A stretch of DNA of 64,000 nucleotides, taken from NCBI GenBank assembly GCA_947378425.1, contig CANCJV010000019.1, positions 1 through 64,000 of the forward strand, given 5' to 3'. Both the position numbers and the translations under genes were made by a program. The stretch is from Synechococcaceae cyanobacterium. GTDB taxonomy: Bacteria; Cyanobacteriota; Cyanobacteriia; PCC-6307; Cyanobiaceae. Of this stretch, positions 31,704 through 40,303 are shown piece after piece. The stretch's first letter is position 1. The number at the start of each line of letters is the position of its first letter. The notes under the pieces were generated by a model. The model saw nothing but the letters and a program-made list of their open reading frames with translations. It was not told the origin of the DNA and did no database searches.

Positions 31704-32678
31704 ATGGCCCAGACGACCCCCAGCTTCCCCGGTTCCGGCCGTCTGGTGATTCCACCGCTGGAGGTGAGGCTCCTGCGCAATGGCATCGTCGAATCCCAGC
31801 ACCGGGTGCACGCGGTGGTCTGCGATCAGCGCGGGCGCGTGCTGATGCGCTCCGGCGACCCCCAGCAGCTGAGCTTCATCCGCTCGGCGCTCAAGCCTTT
31901 CCAGGCCACGGTCTTCGTCAGCAGTGGCGCCATGGAGAGGGGCGGCTGCGGCGATCGCGGCCTGGCCATCGCCTGTGCCTCCCATGCCGGTACCGCCGCC
32001 CATGCCCGGGAGGCCTTCCGTCTGCTGTGGGGGGCGGAACTGGACGCCGAGCGACTCCAGTGTCCGATCCCCCCAGGGGGCCACAGTCCCCTGGAGCACA
32101 ACTGCTCGGGTAAGCATGCCGCCTTTCTGGCCACCTGCCGTCAGATGCACTGGCCGCTGGAGAGCTACCTGCAACTCGCTCACCCCCTGCAGCAGGAGGT
32201 GATCAAGCGGGTGGGTGAACTGCTGGGGCTGCCGGCGGCGGAGCTGGTCAGCGCCCGAGATGACTGCGGTGCGCCGACGTTGCAGCTGCAGCTGGCCCAG
32301 ATGGCGCTGCTGTACGCCCATCTGGGTGCCAGCGCCCAGGCGGATCTCGAACAGATCAGCCGGGCGATGTTGGCCCATCCGGCCCTGATCGCCGGCCCGG
32401 GGCGTTTTGACACCGAGCTGATGCGCCTCGGCCACGGCCAGGTGCTCAGCAAGGGGGGCGCTGAGGGCATTCAGTGCCTCAGCCGCATCGGCGAAGGCCT
32501 GGGGGTGGCGATCAAGGTGGAAGACGGGGCCAGCCGCGCCAAACATGCCGTGGCCCTGCACCTGCTGGAGCAGCTGGACTGGCTCACCCCCGCCAGCCTC
32601 GAGGAGCTGCGCCAGCACCATCTCAGACCCGCCGATCATCTGCGGCTCGATGTCCTCGGTGAACTGCGCTTCACCTGA
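31704..32678 (+). CDS. Asparaginase (asparaginase II / COG4448 type)
   Basis: 324 residues. Seen: PLEVRLLRNGIVESQHRVHAV, SFIRSALKPFQA, ACASHAGT, CSGKHAAFLATC, and DDCGAPTLQLQLAQMALLYA. These match the asparaginase II (AnsA2/COG4448) family, unrelated to the E. coli EcA type, and hydrolysing L-asparagine to aspartate and ammonia. Start ATG 31704, 30 bases after CGLD27. Ammonia release beside nitrogen-linked carB is suggestive only. Confidence 0.88.
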   Translation: MAQTTPSFPGSGRLVIPPLEVRLLRNGIVESQHRVHAVVCDQRGRVLMRSGDPQQLSFIRSALKPFQATVFVSSGAMERGGCGDRGLAIACASHAGTAAHAREAFRLLWGAELDAERLQCPIPPGGHSPLEHNCSGKHAAFLATCRQMHWPLESYLQLAHPLQQEVIKRVGELLGLPAAELVSARDDCGAPTLQLQLAQMALLYAHLGASAQADLEQISRAMLAHPALIAGPGRFDTELMRLGHGQVLSKGGAEGIQCLSRIGEGLGVAIKVEDGASRAKHAVALHLLEQLDWLTPASLEELRQHHLRPADHLRLDVLGELRFT

Positions 32679-32740
32679 ACCCCATCTCCCTGGCGTCCGC
32701 CAGGGGGGGTGAAGGCCGGCTGGTACAGTAAGCGGGTCGA

Positions 32741-32817
<77 letters not shown>

Positions 32818-32851
32818 ACTCCAGAGCTCCTCAACTATGAGGTGATCAGGC

Positions 32852-32886
32852 AACCCTCAGGTGAACAACCTGGGGGTTTCTTGTTA
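32852..32886 (+). terminator. Rho-independent terminator after tRNA-fMet
   Basis: AACCCTCAGGT (32852-32862) pairs with ACCTGGGGGTT (32868-32878) with one G:U, a five-base loop, followed by TTTCTTGTTATT. About 35 bases past the tRNA end. Confidence 0.85.
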
Positions 32887-33147
32887 TTGGGCTGCCGTGG
32901 CTGACGCCGCCATAGCGGCTCGCAGCTCCATGGTTCGATTGGGCGCTTCAGCCAGGGTGCCCTGGCCTGCGGAGGAGCTGGTCTGCGCAGGCTGCTCCCA
33001 CTAGGAGAGGCCCGCCAACGGGGCCGAGCTCCGGGGGCCTGGCAACCGGCTGGGTTGGCCTGCCAGGGCCTGGGACTGATCGGGCCCGCCGGGCCAACGC
33101 CTGAGCCGGGTCGGCCGATAGCGTGCCATCCAAGCCGCCTGTCTGCC
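32887..33147. other. Intergenic region after the tRNA terminator
   Basis: About 260 bases, GC-rich. I recognise no gene or repeat; a promoter for the downstream SnoaL-like gene is expected here. Confidence 0.4.
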
Positions 33148-33567
33148 GTGGATGCCGCCAGCCTGAAGGACCTGTTTACCAAGCCCTACGGCGCGCCGGC
33201 ACCGACGGAGGCCCAGTGGCGTGAAGCTTATGCCGAGAATGTGCACTTTCAGGACCCCACCCAGGAGCACAGCGGTCTGGCGGCCTACATCAAGGCCCAG
33301 GAGGGCCTACTCCAGCGCTGCGATGGGGTGTATCTGACGCCGGCGGCGATCGCAATCGAGGGCAACACGGCGTTTGTGGAGTGGGAGATGGGCATGAAGA
33401 TCAAGGGTCTTCTGTTCATCTATCCCGGCACGACCCGCCTGAAGTTCAACGACGACGGCAAGATCTGCGACCATCGCGACTATTTCGATTTCGTCGGCCC
33501 CACCTTTGCGCCCGTACCGGTGCTGGGTGGGTTCGTGCGCTGGCTCTACGGCCGCTTCGTGGGCTGA
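33148..33567 (+). CDS. NTF2-like / SnoaL-like domain protein
   Basis: 139 residues if started at GTG 33148 (VDAASLKDLFTKPYG); the frame opens earlier but the upstream 31 codons are not protein-like. WREAYAENVHFQDPTQEHSGLAAYIKAQ, then GNTAFVEWEMGMKIKG and TRLKFNDDGKICDHRDYFDF match the cone-shaped NTF2-like fold used by SnoaL-type proteins. Such proteins bind small hydrophobic molecules or act as isomerases; role here unknown. Confidence 0.8.
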   Translation: MDAASLKDLFTKPYGAPAPTEAQWREAYAENVHFQDPTQEHSGLAAYIKAQEGLLQRCDGVYLTPAAIAIEGNTAFVEWEMGMKIKGLLFIYPGTTRLKFNDDGKICDHRDYFDFVGPTFAPVPVLGGFVRWLYGRFVG

Positions 33568-33598
33568 GCCGGGTCCGCCGCTGCTGCTCAATTGAAAC

Positions 33599-34562
33599 TC
33601 AGTTGAAGCTCAGCTTGCCTTTCGGCTTGTCGCAACGGGCCGCGCGCTCGCGCACATCGGTGCTTTCGTTGGCCACCAGCCGCTTGTCGCTGAACGGCAG
33701 TGGCGCCTCGGCCACCTCGCCGGGGCTGATGCCGTGGGATCAGTCCGCTGGACAGATGGCGGTGAAGCTGGCGAAACCACCGGTGCCGCCTTTCCAGCGC
33801 GGAAAGCCGATGGCGATCAGCGCCCCCGTCTATGGCACCTGATCGGGATTGGTGACCCCTTCGGCCTGCATGCAGCCGTTGTTCATCAGCCAGTCCTCGC
33901 CGATCAGGGTGGCCGTGGAGTCGGTGTCCAGGGGTTCATGGCCGTTCAGCAGGATCCGGCGCTCAAGATGCAACAGCTTCAGCGCCTCCAGTGTCACCCC
34001 GGAAATCTGCCGTCAGCCGGCTGGATCTGGGCAGGGTCGGCCCAGCGCTTCGACCAGTCCGAGCGCACCATGACGACGCTGCCTGCCGGGATCCGGCCGT
34101 GCCGACGCTCCCAGCTGCGCATATCGGCGGCGGAGAGCTGATCGTTGACGTTCGTGCTGACCTGGTCGGCGATCGAGATCACGGCCAGTTTGCGCAGGGC
34201 CAGTGTCGCCGGCAGCTCATCGATGGCCGGGAAGCAGGGATGCCAGTGGGCCGGAGGGTCGAGCTGGGTGCCGAACTGGTCCGTCGCCAGGGAATTGGCC
34301 GTGGTGACGAAGCCGCTTTTCTCGTAGGTCAGGACTCCGTAGTCGGCCTTGTCATCGAGGCGGCCGCTGCCGGGCCGAAACCGGGCGTCGGCGGAAAGCC
34401 CTTCCAGACCGGGGTATCGGGCGAGAGCACATGGGACAGGGACACGAAGCGCGCCCGTGCCATGGCCTCGTCCCAGACGCCCCACAGTCCGGCGGAGGCG
34501 GCTGGGCTGTGCTCGCGGCCGCCGGCCATCGCCGGCAGGGCGGCAGCTCCGGCGATGGCCAC
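33599..34562 (-). pseudogene. Cyclase-family (kynurenine formamidase-like, PF04199) pseudogene
   Basis: Pieces of one protein lie in order on the minus strand. The N-terminal part (GTG 34562) reads FVSLSHVLSPDTPVWKGFPP. After a frameshift near 34350-34380 a second frame gives GFVTTANSLATDQFGTQLD and PPAHWHPCFPAIDELP, then VSTNVNDQLSAADMRSWE. After another shift near 34000 the third gives VTLEALKLLHLERRILLNGH and ATLIGEDWLMNNGCMQAEGV. An in-frame TAG (after NPDQVP, about 33838) and a TGA (after AICPAD, about 33743) interrupt the end, which finishes at TGA 33599-33601. The metal-binding HxGTHxDAP motif of the family is recognisable as FGTQLDPPAHW, so a key His is also lost. Clearly dead. Confidence 0.88.
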
Positions 34563-34797
34563 ACTGGTGAGCCCCTGAGCCTCTGGCGACGTTCCATGGC
34601 GGCCTCCCGGGCTGTGGGGCCGGCCGCTGGAGGGTGCCGAGCCTGGATGGGGGCATCCTGGCGGATGTACTTGCCGTGGACGTTTCGATCAGGTGGATTG
34701 GCTGGATCAGAGCGGGAATGGGTCCGGATCCGGCCATGCAGGCGCAAGCCAGATCGCGGTCAGCGCTTAGGTTGCCAGGCGTCCATGAGGTGATCGT

Positions 34798-35892
34798 TTG
34801 GATCCCGACTTCCTCTCCCCCGCGGCGGTCAACACGGTCAAGCTGCCGGAAGCCGGTTGGATCGGCGACGTGCTGGGGACCACCATTGCCAGCCTCGAGA
34901 TCCAGCCGATGGGACCGAGCCGGGGCTTCCAATCCACCACCTGGAAGCTGCATCTCACCTGTGAGCCCGCTGGCAGTGCTCCCGCCACGGTGGTGCTCAA
35001 GAGTGAGACCTCCAATCAGGCCTTCAATGAGCTCAGTCGGCTTCACAATGCCTTTGGCCGTGAAGTCGGCGTTTATACCCACTGTGTGCCGCGGCTGAAG
35101 AATCACCAACCGATCATCTATGCCAGCCAAGGCAGTGAGCCGTGTTGGTTGCTGATGGAGGATCTCACCCACCTGCGCGCCGGTGATCAGCTGCTGGGGC
35201 TCTCGCATGCGGAAACGCTGAGGAGCGTGCAGCGGATGGCCGCCCTGCATGCGGAGTTCTGGATGGATCCCCACCTCGAGCAACAGCCGTGGCTGCCGCT
35301 GCACAGCTTCTGGTTTCAGAATCCCAGGCCCGATCTGGTGGAGTCGTTTTTCCAGACCTACAGCGTTCGATTCGGCCCCAGGGTCACCCAGCTGGTGCGC
35401 GCGGTGCTGGAGCAGGGGCCGGCCATCGACGCGGCCCTCGAGCGGCGCCCCTGGACGCTGGTGCATGGGGATCTGCGCGCCGACAACCTGTTGTTCGACG
35501 GTCCGGAAGCCGTTCCGGAAGCCATCATCCTGGACTGGTCCTGGGCCTGCCGCAGCCTGGGCAGCATCGACCTGGCCTTTCTGATCGGCGGCAGTGCGCC
35601 CGTGGCCCAACGGCGTGGTCGCCATGAGGAGCTGCTGGGTGCCTGGCATCAGGAGCTGGTCGCCCGGGGAGTACGGGATTACCCGTTGGCCGAGGCGCGC
35701 CGCGATCAGCAACTGGCCGCCCTGCGCTGCATCACGGCGGGTGTGGCGATGCACGGCTTCCTGCAGGATCCCGACACCACGATCCGCACCGCCCTGTTCA
35801 TGGATCAGGCCATCCAGCGCCACGCGGCCCTGGCTGAAGAACTGGAGGCCTGGGAAGCGCTGCCGGATTCGAGTGGCTTCACCGTTGTGTAA
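34798..35892 (+). CDS. APH/ecdysteroid-kinase-like phosphotransferase
   Basis: 364 residues. The start is unusual: TTG 34798 is the only good one before GFQSTTWKLHL. An N-lobe with a lysine in ATVVLKSE is followed by hinge CWLLMEDL, catalytic loop LVHGDLRADNLLF and metal-binding ILDWSWACRS, all intact. Resembles the EcKinase/DUF1679 and choline-kinase-like groups, which phosphorylate small alcohols; substrate unknown. Lies between a pseudogene and an 18-base repeat at the edge of the accessory region. Confidence 0.8.
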   Translation: MDPDFLSPAAVNTVKLPEAGWIGDVLGTTIASLEIQPMGPSRGFQSTTWKLHLTCEPAGSAPATVVLKSETSNQAFNELSRLHNAFGREVGVYTHCVPRLKNHQPIIYASQGSEPCWLLMEDLTHLRAGDQLLGLSHAETLRSVQRMAALHAEFWMDPHLEQQPWLPLHSFWFQNPRPDLVESFFQTYSVRFGPRVTQLVRAVLEQGPAIDAALERRPWTLVHGDLRADNLLFDGPEAVPEAIILDWSWACRSLGSIDLAFLIGGSAPVAQRRGRHEELLGAWHQELVARGVRDYPLAEARRDQQLAALRCITAGVAMHGFLQDPDTTIRTALFMDQAIQRHAALAEELEAWEALPDSSGFTVV

Positions 35893-35916
35893 GACAATCG
35901 TTGTGCGGGGAGCTGG

Positions 35917-35970
35917 TTTCGATCAGGGAGCTGTCTTCGATCAGGACGTTCATTTCGATCAGGAAGTTGG
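35917..35970. repeat. Three copies of an 18-base tandem repeat
   Basis: TTCGATCAGG recurs at 35918, 35936 and 35954, exactly 18 bases apart, with the spacers varying. A partial fourth copy, GGCTTCAGGATG, follows. An 18-base unit keeps reading frame (plus frame reads FDQGAV FDQDVH FDQEVG), so it may be the remnant of a hexapeptide-coding repeat, or an operator array. It sits just after the kinase stop. Confidence 0.7.
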
Positions 35971-36014
35971 CTTCAGGATGGGATGACCAGACGAATCCTG
36001 GGTGTTGAAACACC

Positions 36015-36797
36015 CTATTGGCGAACGTACAACGAGAACTCATCCACCGGTCTGTAGCCCATCCTGATGTAGGTGGAGTAACCGTCCGCCGTCGCATGCA
36101 GTGCGGTTCGCGTGATGCCCGTTTCCTGCGTCGCCTGGTCCAGGCAGCGGCGCATGACGAGTTCAGCGAGGCCTCGGCGGCGCTGGGCGGTCGCTGTGGC
36201 CACATAGGCGACGTAGAGGACGCCGGAGAGTGCCACGGCGAAGGCCGTCGCCACGGCATGGCCGTCCAGATACGCGTTGTACCCGTACAAGGGTGTGCGC
36301 CACAGGGATTCCGCCGCGACCGCTCCACGCATCCACTGGCACGAAATGGCGTAGGCATCGGCATTGAGATCCGCAAGGGCCTGCCGGCTCTCCTCGTCGT
36401 CGATGCGGCGCGTTTCCACCTCCGGCAGGGGCCGAACCGGTGGCATGAGCCGCTCCGTGACCATGCCGACGACGCTGAGTGCCCTGGTGAAACCAAGGTG
36501 TGACAGCGTCTCGGCGGCGCCAGCGCCCAGCCATTGCTGACTGCCAGCGAAGAACCACGGGCTGGATTCGCGATCGAAATAGGTCATCGCCGCTTCGGCG
36601 CGTGCCGCCAGATCCGCCTGGGAAGTGACGGGCTGGGTGAGCAGAGCTGCATTCATGATGAACCACGGATGGCGAGTGTTGGCGATGTGCACGCCCTCCA
36701 TCGCGAGCGCCTCTCCAGTGGCACTGCAACCGGCATAAAGGGACCATGCGGCGCAGAACTGTTCGTGAGATTCCTTGACTTCCGCCTGCGTGATCAT
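36015..36797 (-). CDS. GNAT-family N-acetyltransferase
   Basis: 260 residues. The C-terminal half is the GNAT domain: VLYVAYVATATAQRRRGLAELVMRR contains beta-4 and the acetyl-CoA pyrophosphate loop (QRRRGLA, the R/QxxGxG/A motif), and STYIRMGYRPVDEF is the usual ending. The N-terminal half looks like a degenerate second GNAT fold. Acetyl acceptor unknown. Start ATG 36797. It marks the left side of the accessory island. Confidence 0.85.
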   Translation of the reverse strand: MITQAEVKESHEQFCAAWSLYAGCSATGEALAMEGVHIANTRHPWFIMNAALLTQPVTSQADLAARAEAAMTYFDRESSPWFFAGSQQWLGAGAAETLSHLGFTRALSVVGMVTERLMPPVRPLPEVETRRIDDEESRQALADLNADAYAISCQWMRGAVAAESLWRTPLYGYNAYLDGHAVATAFAVALSGVLYVAYVATATAQRRRGLAELVMRRCLDQATQETGITRTALHATADGYSTYIRMGYRPVDEFSLYVRQ

Positions 36798-36859
36798 CGT
36801 TGATTTGTCTCCTCTGGGTGACGCCCTGGCTGGATAGAGCCTGGAGCGCCGATCAAAGC

Positions 36860-37216
36860 CTACGTTTCTGTCGCGGACTTGTGGTCGACGATGTTGAAAC
36901 GGATACCCAGTTCGCTACAGAAAGCTTCTTGCTTGTCGAATAAGACAGTTTTCAGGATAACCAACAGGTCATATTATCCGCCTGGATGCTCCACCTTTTG
37001 GCCCATGCGTGTCGTTGGATTTAATCCGATCCATAGGACCCACTTGCCACCTTCAGGTCTTGTGCCAATACCAGACAGCGGCCGGACCTCAGCCTTTGAG
37101 ATTGCGTCAACTGAGGAGCGGCCATGGGTGAGTCCCTCGAGACCTTCTGGTACTTCGATAAGACAACGCCGTGCTTTCTCTTGCGCACACGCAAGTGTGA
37201 AATTCAACTCTCGCAT
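36860..37216 (-). pseudogene. Hypothetical gene interrupted by one in-frame stop
   Basis: From ATG 37216 the frame reads MRELNFTLACAQEKARRCL and RPEGGKWVLWIGLNPTTRMG up to a TAA at 36974-36976. Past that stop, the same frame continues as convincing protein (YDLLVILKTVLFDKQEAF, GIRFNIVDHKSATET) to a TAG at 36860. No frameshift is needed: one stop codon splits a ~118-residue gene. I do not recognise the family. It could be a recent pseudogene or, less likely, a readthrough case. Confidence 0.6.
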
Positions 37217-37423
37217 GTGCAACACTGAGTATTGTATCTACATGGCACAAATCAGTGCCTGCTCACTCCAGGCTTGCGCGACTACTGGCTAACCAAGCCA
37301 TTTTCAGAGGAATCAAAGTGGCAAGGCAGTGCATTAGAACATACCCAGAAGACTGGAGGAAGCGTGGCTATTCAAATGGCTTGCAGCAAGACTCCCCGGC
37401 TGAAGTGCTAGGTGTGAGGACAG

Positions 37424-38275
37424 CTACTTGCCAGAGGGTCTGTCCAGAAGCTCGCGATAACCCTTAAGCAATTCATTGTATGTCGTGGCCATGACCTTTT
37501 GGTGCGCTTCATCTTGCTCGAGGAGATGAATCAGTCTTTGATCGAGCCTATCCTGCTGCTTGTCAACCGAGTAAATCAGCAGAAAAGCCCCAAGAAGTGC
37601 CGCAAATGATGGCACAACCAGAGAGGTATTGGCCAGTATCCACATCCATTCGGCACGACGCAAGGCCAGAGACGGCAGACTTTGACGTTGATTATTTTGG
37701 GCTTGGAGAGAATTAAACGTTTTTCTGATTGTAGAATCTGGTTTTAAAGTATACTCGGCAGATCCTTCCCATTCGCCAAAGGTTGCCAAGAAAGCCTCCG
37801 GGATGTATTGATCCAGGAAGAACTCGAAAGCCTCGTAGCTACCATCGAATAGTTTTGCAAGGAATTCTAGGCTCGATATGTCAACCCCAAAGACAAGACT
37901 GGAATACCGCCTGATTCTTGCCTTGAATAAGATTCTAGGGAGAAGTCGGGCGTAATCTTGTTCTTGTTGAGCATCACCGCGTAGCTTGCCTGAAGTATTT
38001 CTGAGAGTCTGCCCGCCATGTTCACTCGAATAATTTATTAGGAAGTGCTTAACAAGAAGAGCGTGGAGTTCAAGGCCAAATTTCTGTTCCAGCATCACCT
38101 CAAGCTGCCTCGTGGTCTTCTCTTTGACGTCGGCTACGCCATATCCGGAGGTTGCCCTGAGGTATGCCCAGAATTGCTCCCGCTTCGTTGACTCACCATT
38201 CGGTTCGTTGATTTCTTGTTGATTTTGACTCCCTTCCAGGAGATCAACCTTCACCTCGATGGATGCTAATTGCAT
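37424..38275 (-). CDS. Hypothetical membrane-anchored protein
   Basis: 283 residues. The N-terminal ~205 are soluble and charged (EQFWAYLRATSGYGVADVK, LEVMLEQKFGLELHALLVKHFL). One hydrophobic segment near 215-240 (WILANTSLVVPSFAALLGAFLLIY) is followed by a helical tail (QDRLDQRLIHLLEQDEAHQKV) that may form a coiled coil. So the bulk is probably cytosolic with a C-terminal anchor. No family recognised. Lower GC than the core genes, consistent with transfer. Confidence 0.6.
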   Translation of the reverse strand: MQLASIEVKVDLLEGSQNQQEINEPNGESTKREQFWAYLRATSGYGVADVKEKTTRQLEVMLEQKFGLELHALLVKHFLINYSSEHGGQTLRNTSGKLRGDAQQEQDYARLLPRILFKARIRRYSSLVFGVDISSLEFLAKLFDGSYEAFEFFLDQYIPEAFLATFGEWEGSAEYTLKPDSTIRKTFNSLQAQNNQRQSLPSLALRRAEWMWILANTSLVVPSFAALLGAFLLIYSVDKQQDRLDQRLIHLLEQDEAHQKVMATTYNELLKGYRELLDRPSGK

Positions 38276-38699
38276 GGTGTTTGACCGAATAAGATGATCT
38301 TTACCCTTGTCGCTATGTCATGGGCTAGTCCTGTAAATCACGCCATCAGTACGTTGGTCCATTCGTCAACAAGCCAGAGTGAAGCTGCGGATCTGAACCT
38401 GATCTCAGAGCTGGAAGCTGCTCAGGCTAATCGATGCAACGTTCACCATTAGCAGTGATTTACACATCTGAGTACCACAGCTTGATGCAGATCAGGATCT
38501 CATTAACCTCATGCTGGAATGCAAAGACCGATTCAAAGGATCCGGCGGGGTTGACTGTATAGCCATGTATCGTAGTCCAAAGATTCGTTGCCAATCTTGG
38601 TTCGTAGTTGCGCTGACTCGTAGGTTGAAAAGTATGGGAACGACAGGCTGAGTTGGCTCATCCTGAATTTCCATTCATTCATTTCAGTGAGTTTTCACT
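38276..38699. other. Gene-free region upstream of the MNIO operon
   Basis: 424 bases between divergent genes. I see no convincing ORF, hairpin or repeat. It must hold the promoter of the operon beginning at 38700 and of the minus-strand gene. Confidence 0.4.
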
Positions 38700-38957
38700 A
38701 TGACCACCGCAGAATCCAATGTTCAGCGCAAAGCACAGATCTTTATTGGCGGAAAGGAATCTAATCGGGCGGTAAGGGTTCAGCATCCTGGTAAGCTGAC
38801 GCCAGAAGATATCAAGGCAATCGACGAGATTCTGGTTAACAAGGTTATCAAGGATCTTACTGGTTGCTCGTGTCTCTCGGGAATCATTGACGTTATTTGG
38901 GAAAGAAACTTTGAGCGAGTTATCGATGTAAAGCTTGGTGCCCCTTTTAGAGGATGA
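38700..38957 (+). CDS. Small protein with CSC motif upstream of a DUF692 enzyme; candidate precursor or partner
   Basis: 85 residues. Its only two cysteines are Cys56 and Cys58 in DLTGCSCLSGIIDVIW, two thirds along. The first half is hydrophilic (QIFIGGKESNRAVRVQHPG, then a helix LTPEDIKAIDEILVNKVIK). The stop codon overlaps the start of the DUF692 gene (ATGA), so it is translated together with it. Known MNIO systems place a small Cys-containing precursor gene next to the enzyme and modify its cysteines, so I infer a possible substrate. The predicted globular look and mid-chain cysteines also allow a helper protein. I do not recognise the family. Confidence 0.7.
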   Translation: MTTAESNVQRKAQIFIGGKESNRAVRVQHPGKLTPEDIKAIDEILVNKVIKDLTGCSCLSGIIDVIWERNFERVIDVKLGAPFRG

Positions 38958-39838
38958 AACCACTGGTTGGTCTCCTATACAATCCAGCGATTCCGGGGGT
39001 GCTTGATGCCATTGGCTCAAAAGTTGACCATATCGAAGTGGTGCCAGATCGGCTTTGGTTTGATAACGGCTTCGGTTCCCCCAATCGTTTCAGCTTGGCA
39101 ACTGAGGCCATCCATGAGCTCAAGCGTTGCTGCGAAGGTCGCCAGGTGATCGGTCATGGCATTGGTCTGTCCTTGCCAAGCGCAATGCCTCTTGATGAGG
39201 CCTTGCTTCAACAAGTAGCCGACATTCATCAACTGTTGGATTTTAGTTGGTACAGTGAGCATCTCAGTATGTTCCTTGTACCAGGAAGATCGGTCCCGAA
39301 CGCCCAGGCTGGCCTTGGCTTGCCCGTCCTCATGAATCAAGAAGTTCTGGGAATTATGGAAGCTAAGATTATTCGAATGAAAGAAGTTTTGATGACAGAT
39401 ATACTGCTTGAGAATCCAACGATATTCACTGAGGTTCCCGATCAGCAATTGACGGAACCCGAGTTATTTGGAGTATTGCATGCTAGAACCGGGAGCGGAG
39501 TGTTGCTTGATCTTCACAACCTCTATGCAAATACCATAAATTTGGGTATTTCAGCCCATGCTTACTTGCAGCAGCTCAACCCAGAACTCGTGTATGAGAT
39601 CCACTTAGCGGGTGGGGATCGCTTGCATGGCTTTCATACGGACTCCCACTCACAGCTCACCCCCATGAAAGTTTGGGAATGGGCTTACGAGTGGATGCCA
39701 CGTTTCAAGAACCTTAGAGCGATTACATTTGAGTATCATGAGTCATATCACTATCGCTTTGGCATTAACGGTATCTCTGAGGAGCTGGATCGCATGCATG
39801 CGTTGGCTGAGGAGTCTGTGAACTGCTTTGGTGGTTGA
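38954..39838 (+). CDS. DUF692 / multinuclear non-haem iron oxidase (MNIO)
   Basis: 294 residues, usual length. TIM-barrel family that includes MbnB, TglH and ChrH, iron enzymes that oxidise cysteine or other side chains in ribosomal peptides. Likely metal-ligand segments are all here: H68 in GHGIGLSL, E102-H103 in SEHLS, E153-N154 in LLENPT, D186-H188-N189 in LLDLHNLY, E215-H217 in EIHLAG, D230-H232 in HTDSH, and E260 in TFEYHE. The DLHN form differs from the usual D[VL]NN. Translation is coupled to the genes on both sides. Function inferred from family; substrate unknown. Confidence 0.88.
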   Translation: MKPLVGLLYNPAIPGVLDAIGSKVDHIEVVPDRLWFDNGFGSPNRFSLATEAIHELKRCCEGRQVIGHGIGLSLPSAMPLDEALLQQVADIHQLLDFSWYSEHLSMFLVPGRSVPNAQAGLGLPVLMNQEVLGIMEAKIIRMKEVLMTDILLENPTIFTEVPDQQLTEPELFGVLHARTGSGVLLDLHNLYANTINLGISAHAYLQQLNPELVYEIHLAGGDRLHGFHTDSHSQLTPMKVWEWAYEWMPRFKNLRAITFEYHESYHYRFGINGISEELDRMHALAEESVNCFGG

Positions 39839-40279
39839 GTGAAAATCATGCTTATCGACTTTCAACGCGCTCTGGCTGATCTGACAGCTTCGCCAGAATT
39901 AACGCAGAAAATAAGGATCGACCCTATTGATCTTCGCGAACGATACGAGCTAGATGATCAAGAGTTTCATCAACTGGTCGCCATCGTTCAAAGTCCAGGC
40001 ATGAGAGCCAACTGCATCCTCTACCGAGCCAATCGCCTAGCACCCATCGCTATCAACCTTCCAGAAACGTGCCGCCTGCTCGGTGATCGGCTTGAAGAAT
40101 TAGTCTCCGAATACTGGCGCTCGCAACCGATCACAAATGTTCATTTTTTAGTGGAGACAGATTTGTTCTGTAAATTTCTTCATTCGCAAGAGATTCCTGG
40201 TAAGGCTGCCAGAGCACTTCGGAACGAATCCGCTCTGGTACAAGCCAAAATTAATTATAGCCGAATTGAAAGACGATGA
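39839..40279 (+). CDS. HvfC/DUF2063-like MNIO partner protein
   Basis: 146 residues from GTG 39839, which directly follows the MNIO stop (an ATG lies at 39848). The first part (FQRALADLTASPELTQKIRIDP, then LRERYELDDQEFHQLVAI) is like the helical LigA/DUF2063-type N-terminus. CILYRANRLAPIAINLPETCRLLGDRLEELVSEYW resembles the HvfC pattern YR.N......L...FP....LLG..F..L...Y (quoted here only as pattern). Such partners bind the precursor and present it to the MNIO. The match is from memory and moderate. Its tail is basic and AT-richer. Confidence 0.65.
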   Translation: MKIMLIDFQRALADLTASPELTQKIRIDPIDLRERYELDDQEFHQLVAIVQSPGMRANCILYRANRLAPIAINLPETCRLLGDRLEELVSEYWRSQPITNVHFLVETDLFCKFLHSQEIPGKAARALRNESALVQAKINYSRIERR

Positions 40280-40303
40280 AGCTGGCCTTGCCATCTGTTT
40301 CGA

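Noticed and set aside
33994-35823. 609-codon minus-strand ORF
   Set aside because: Only its last third is real sequence (a frame of the cyclase pseudogene); the rest is antisense to the phosphotransferase gene.
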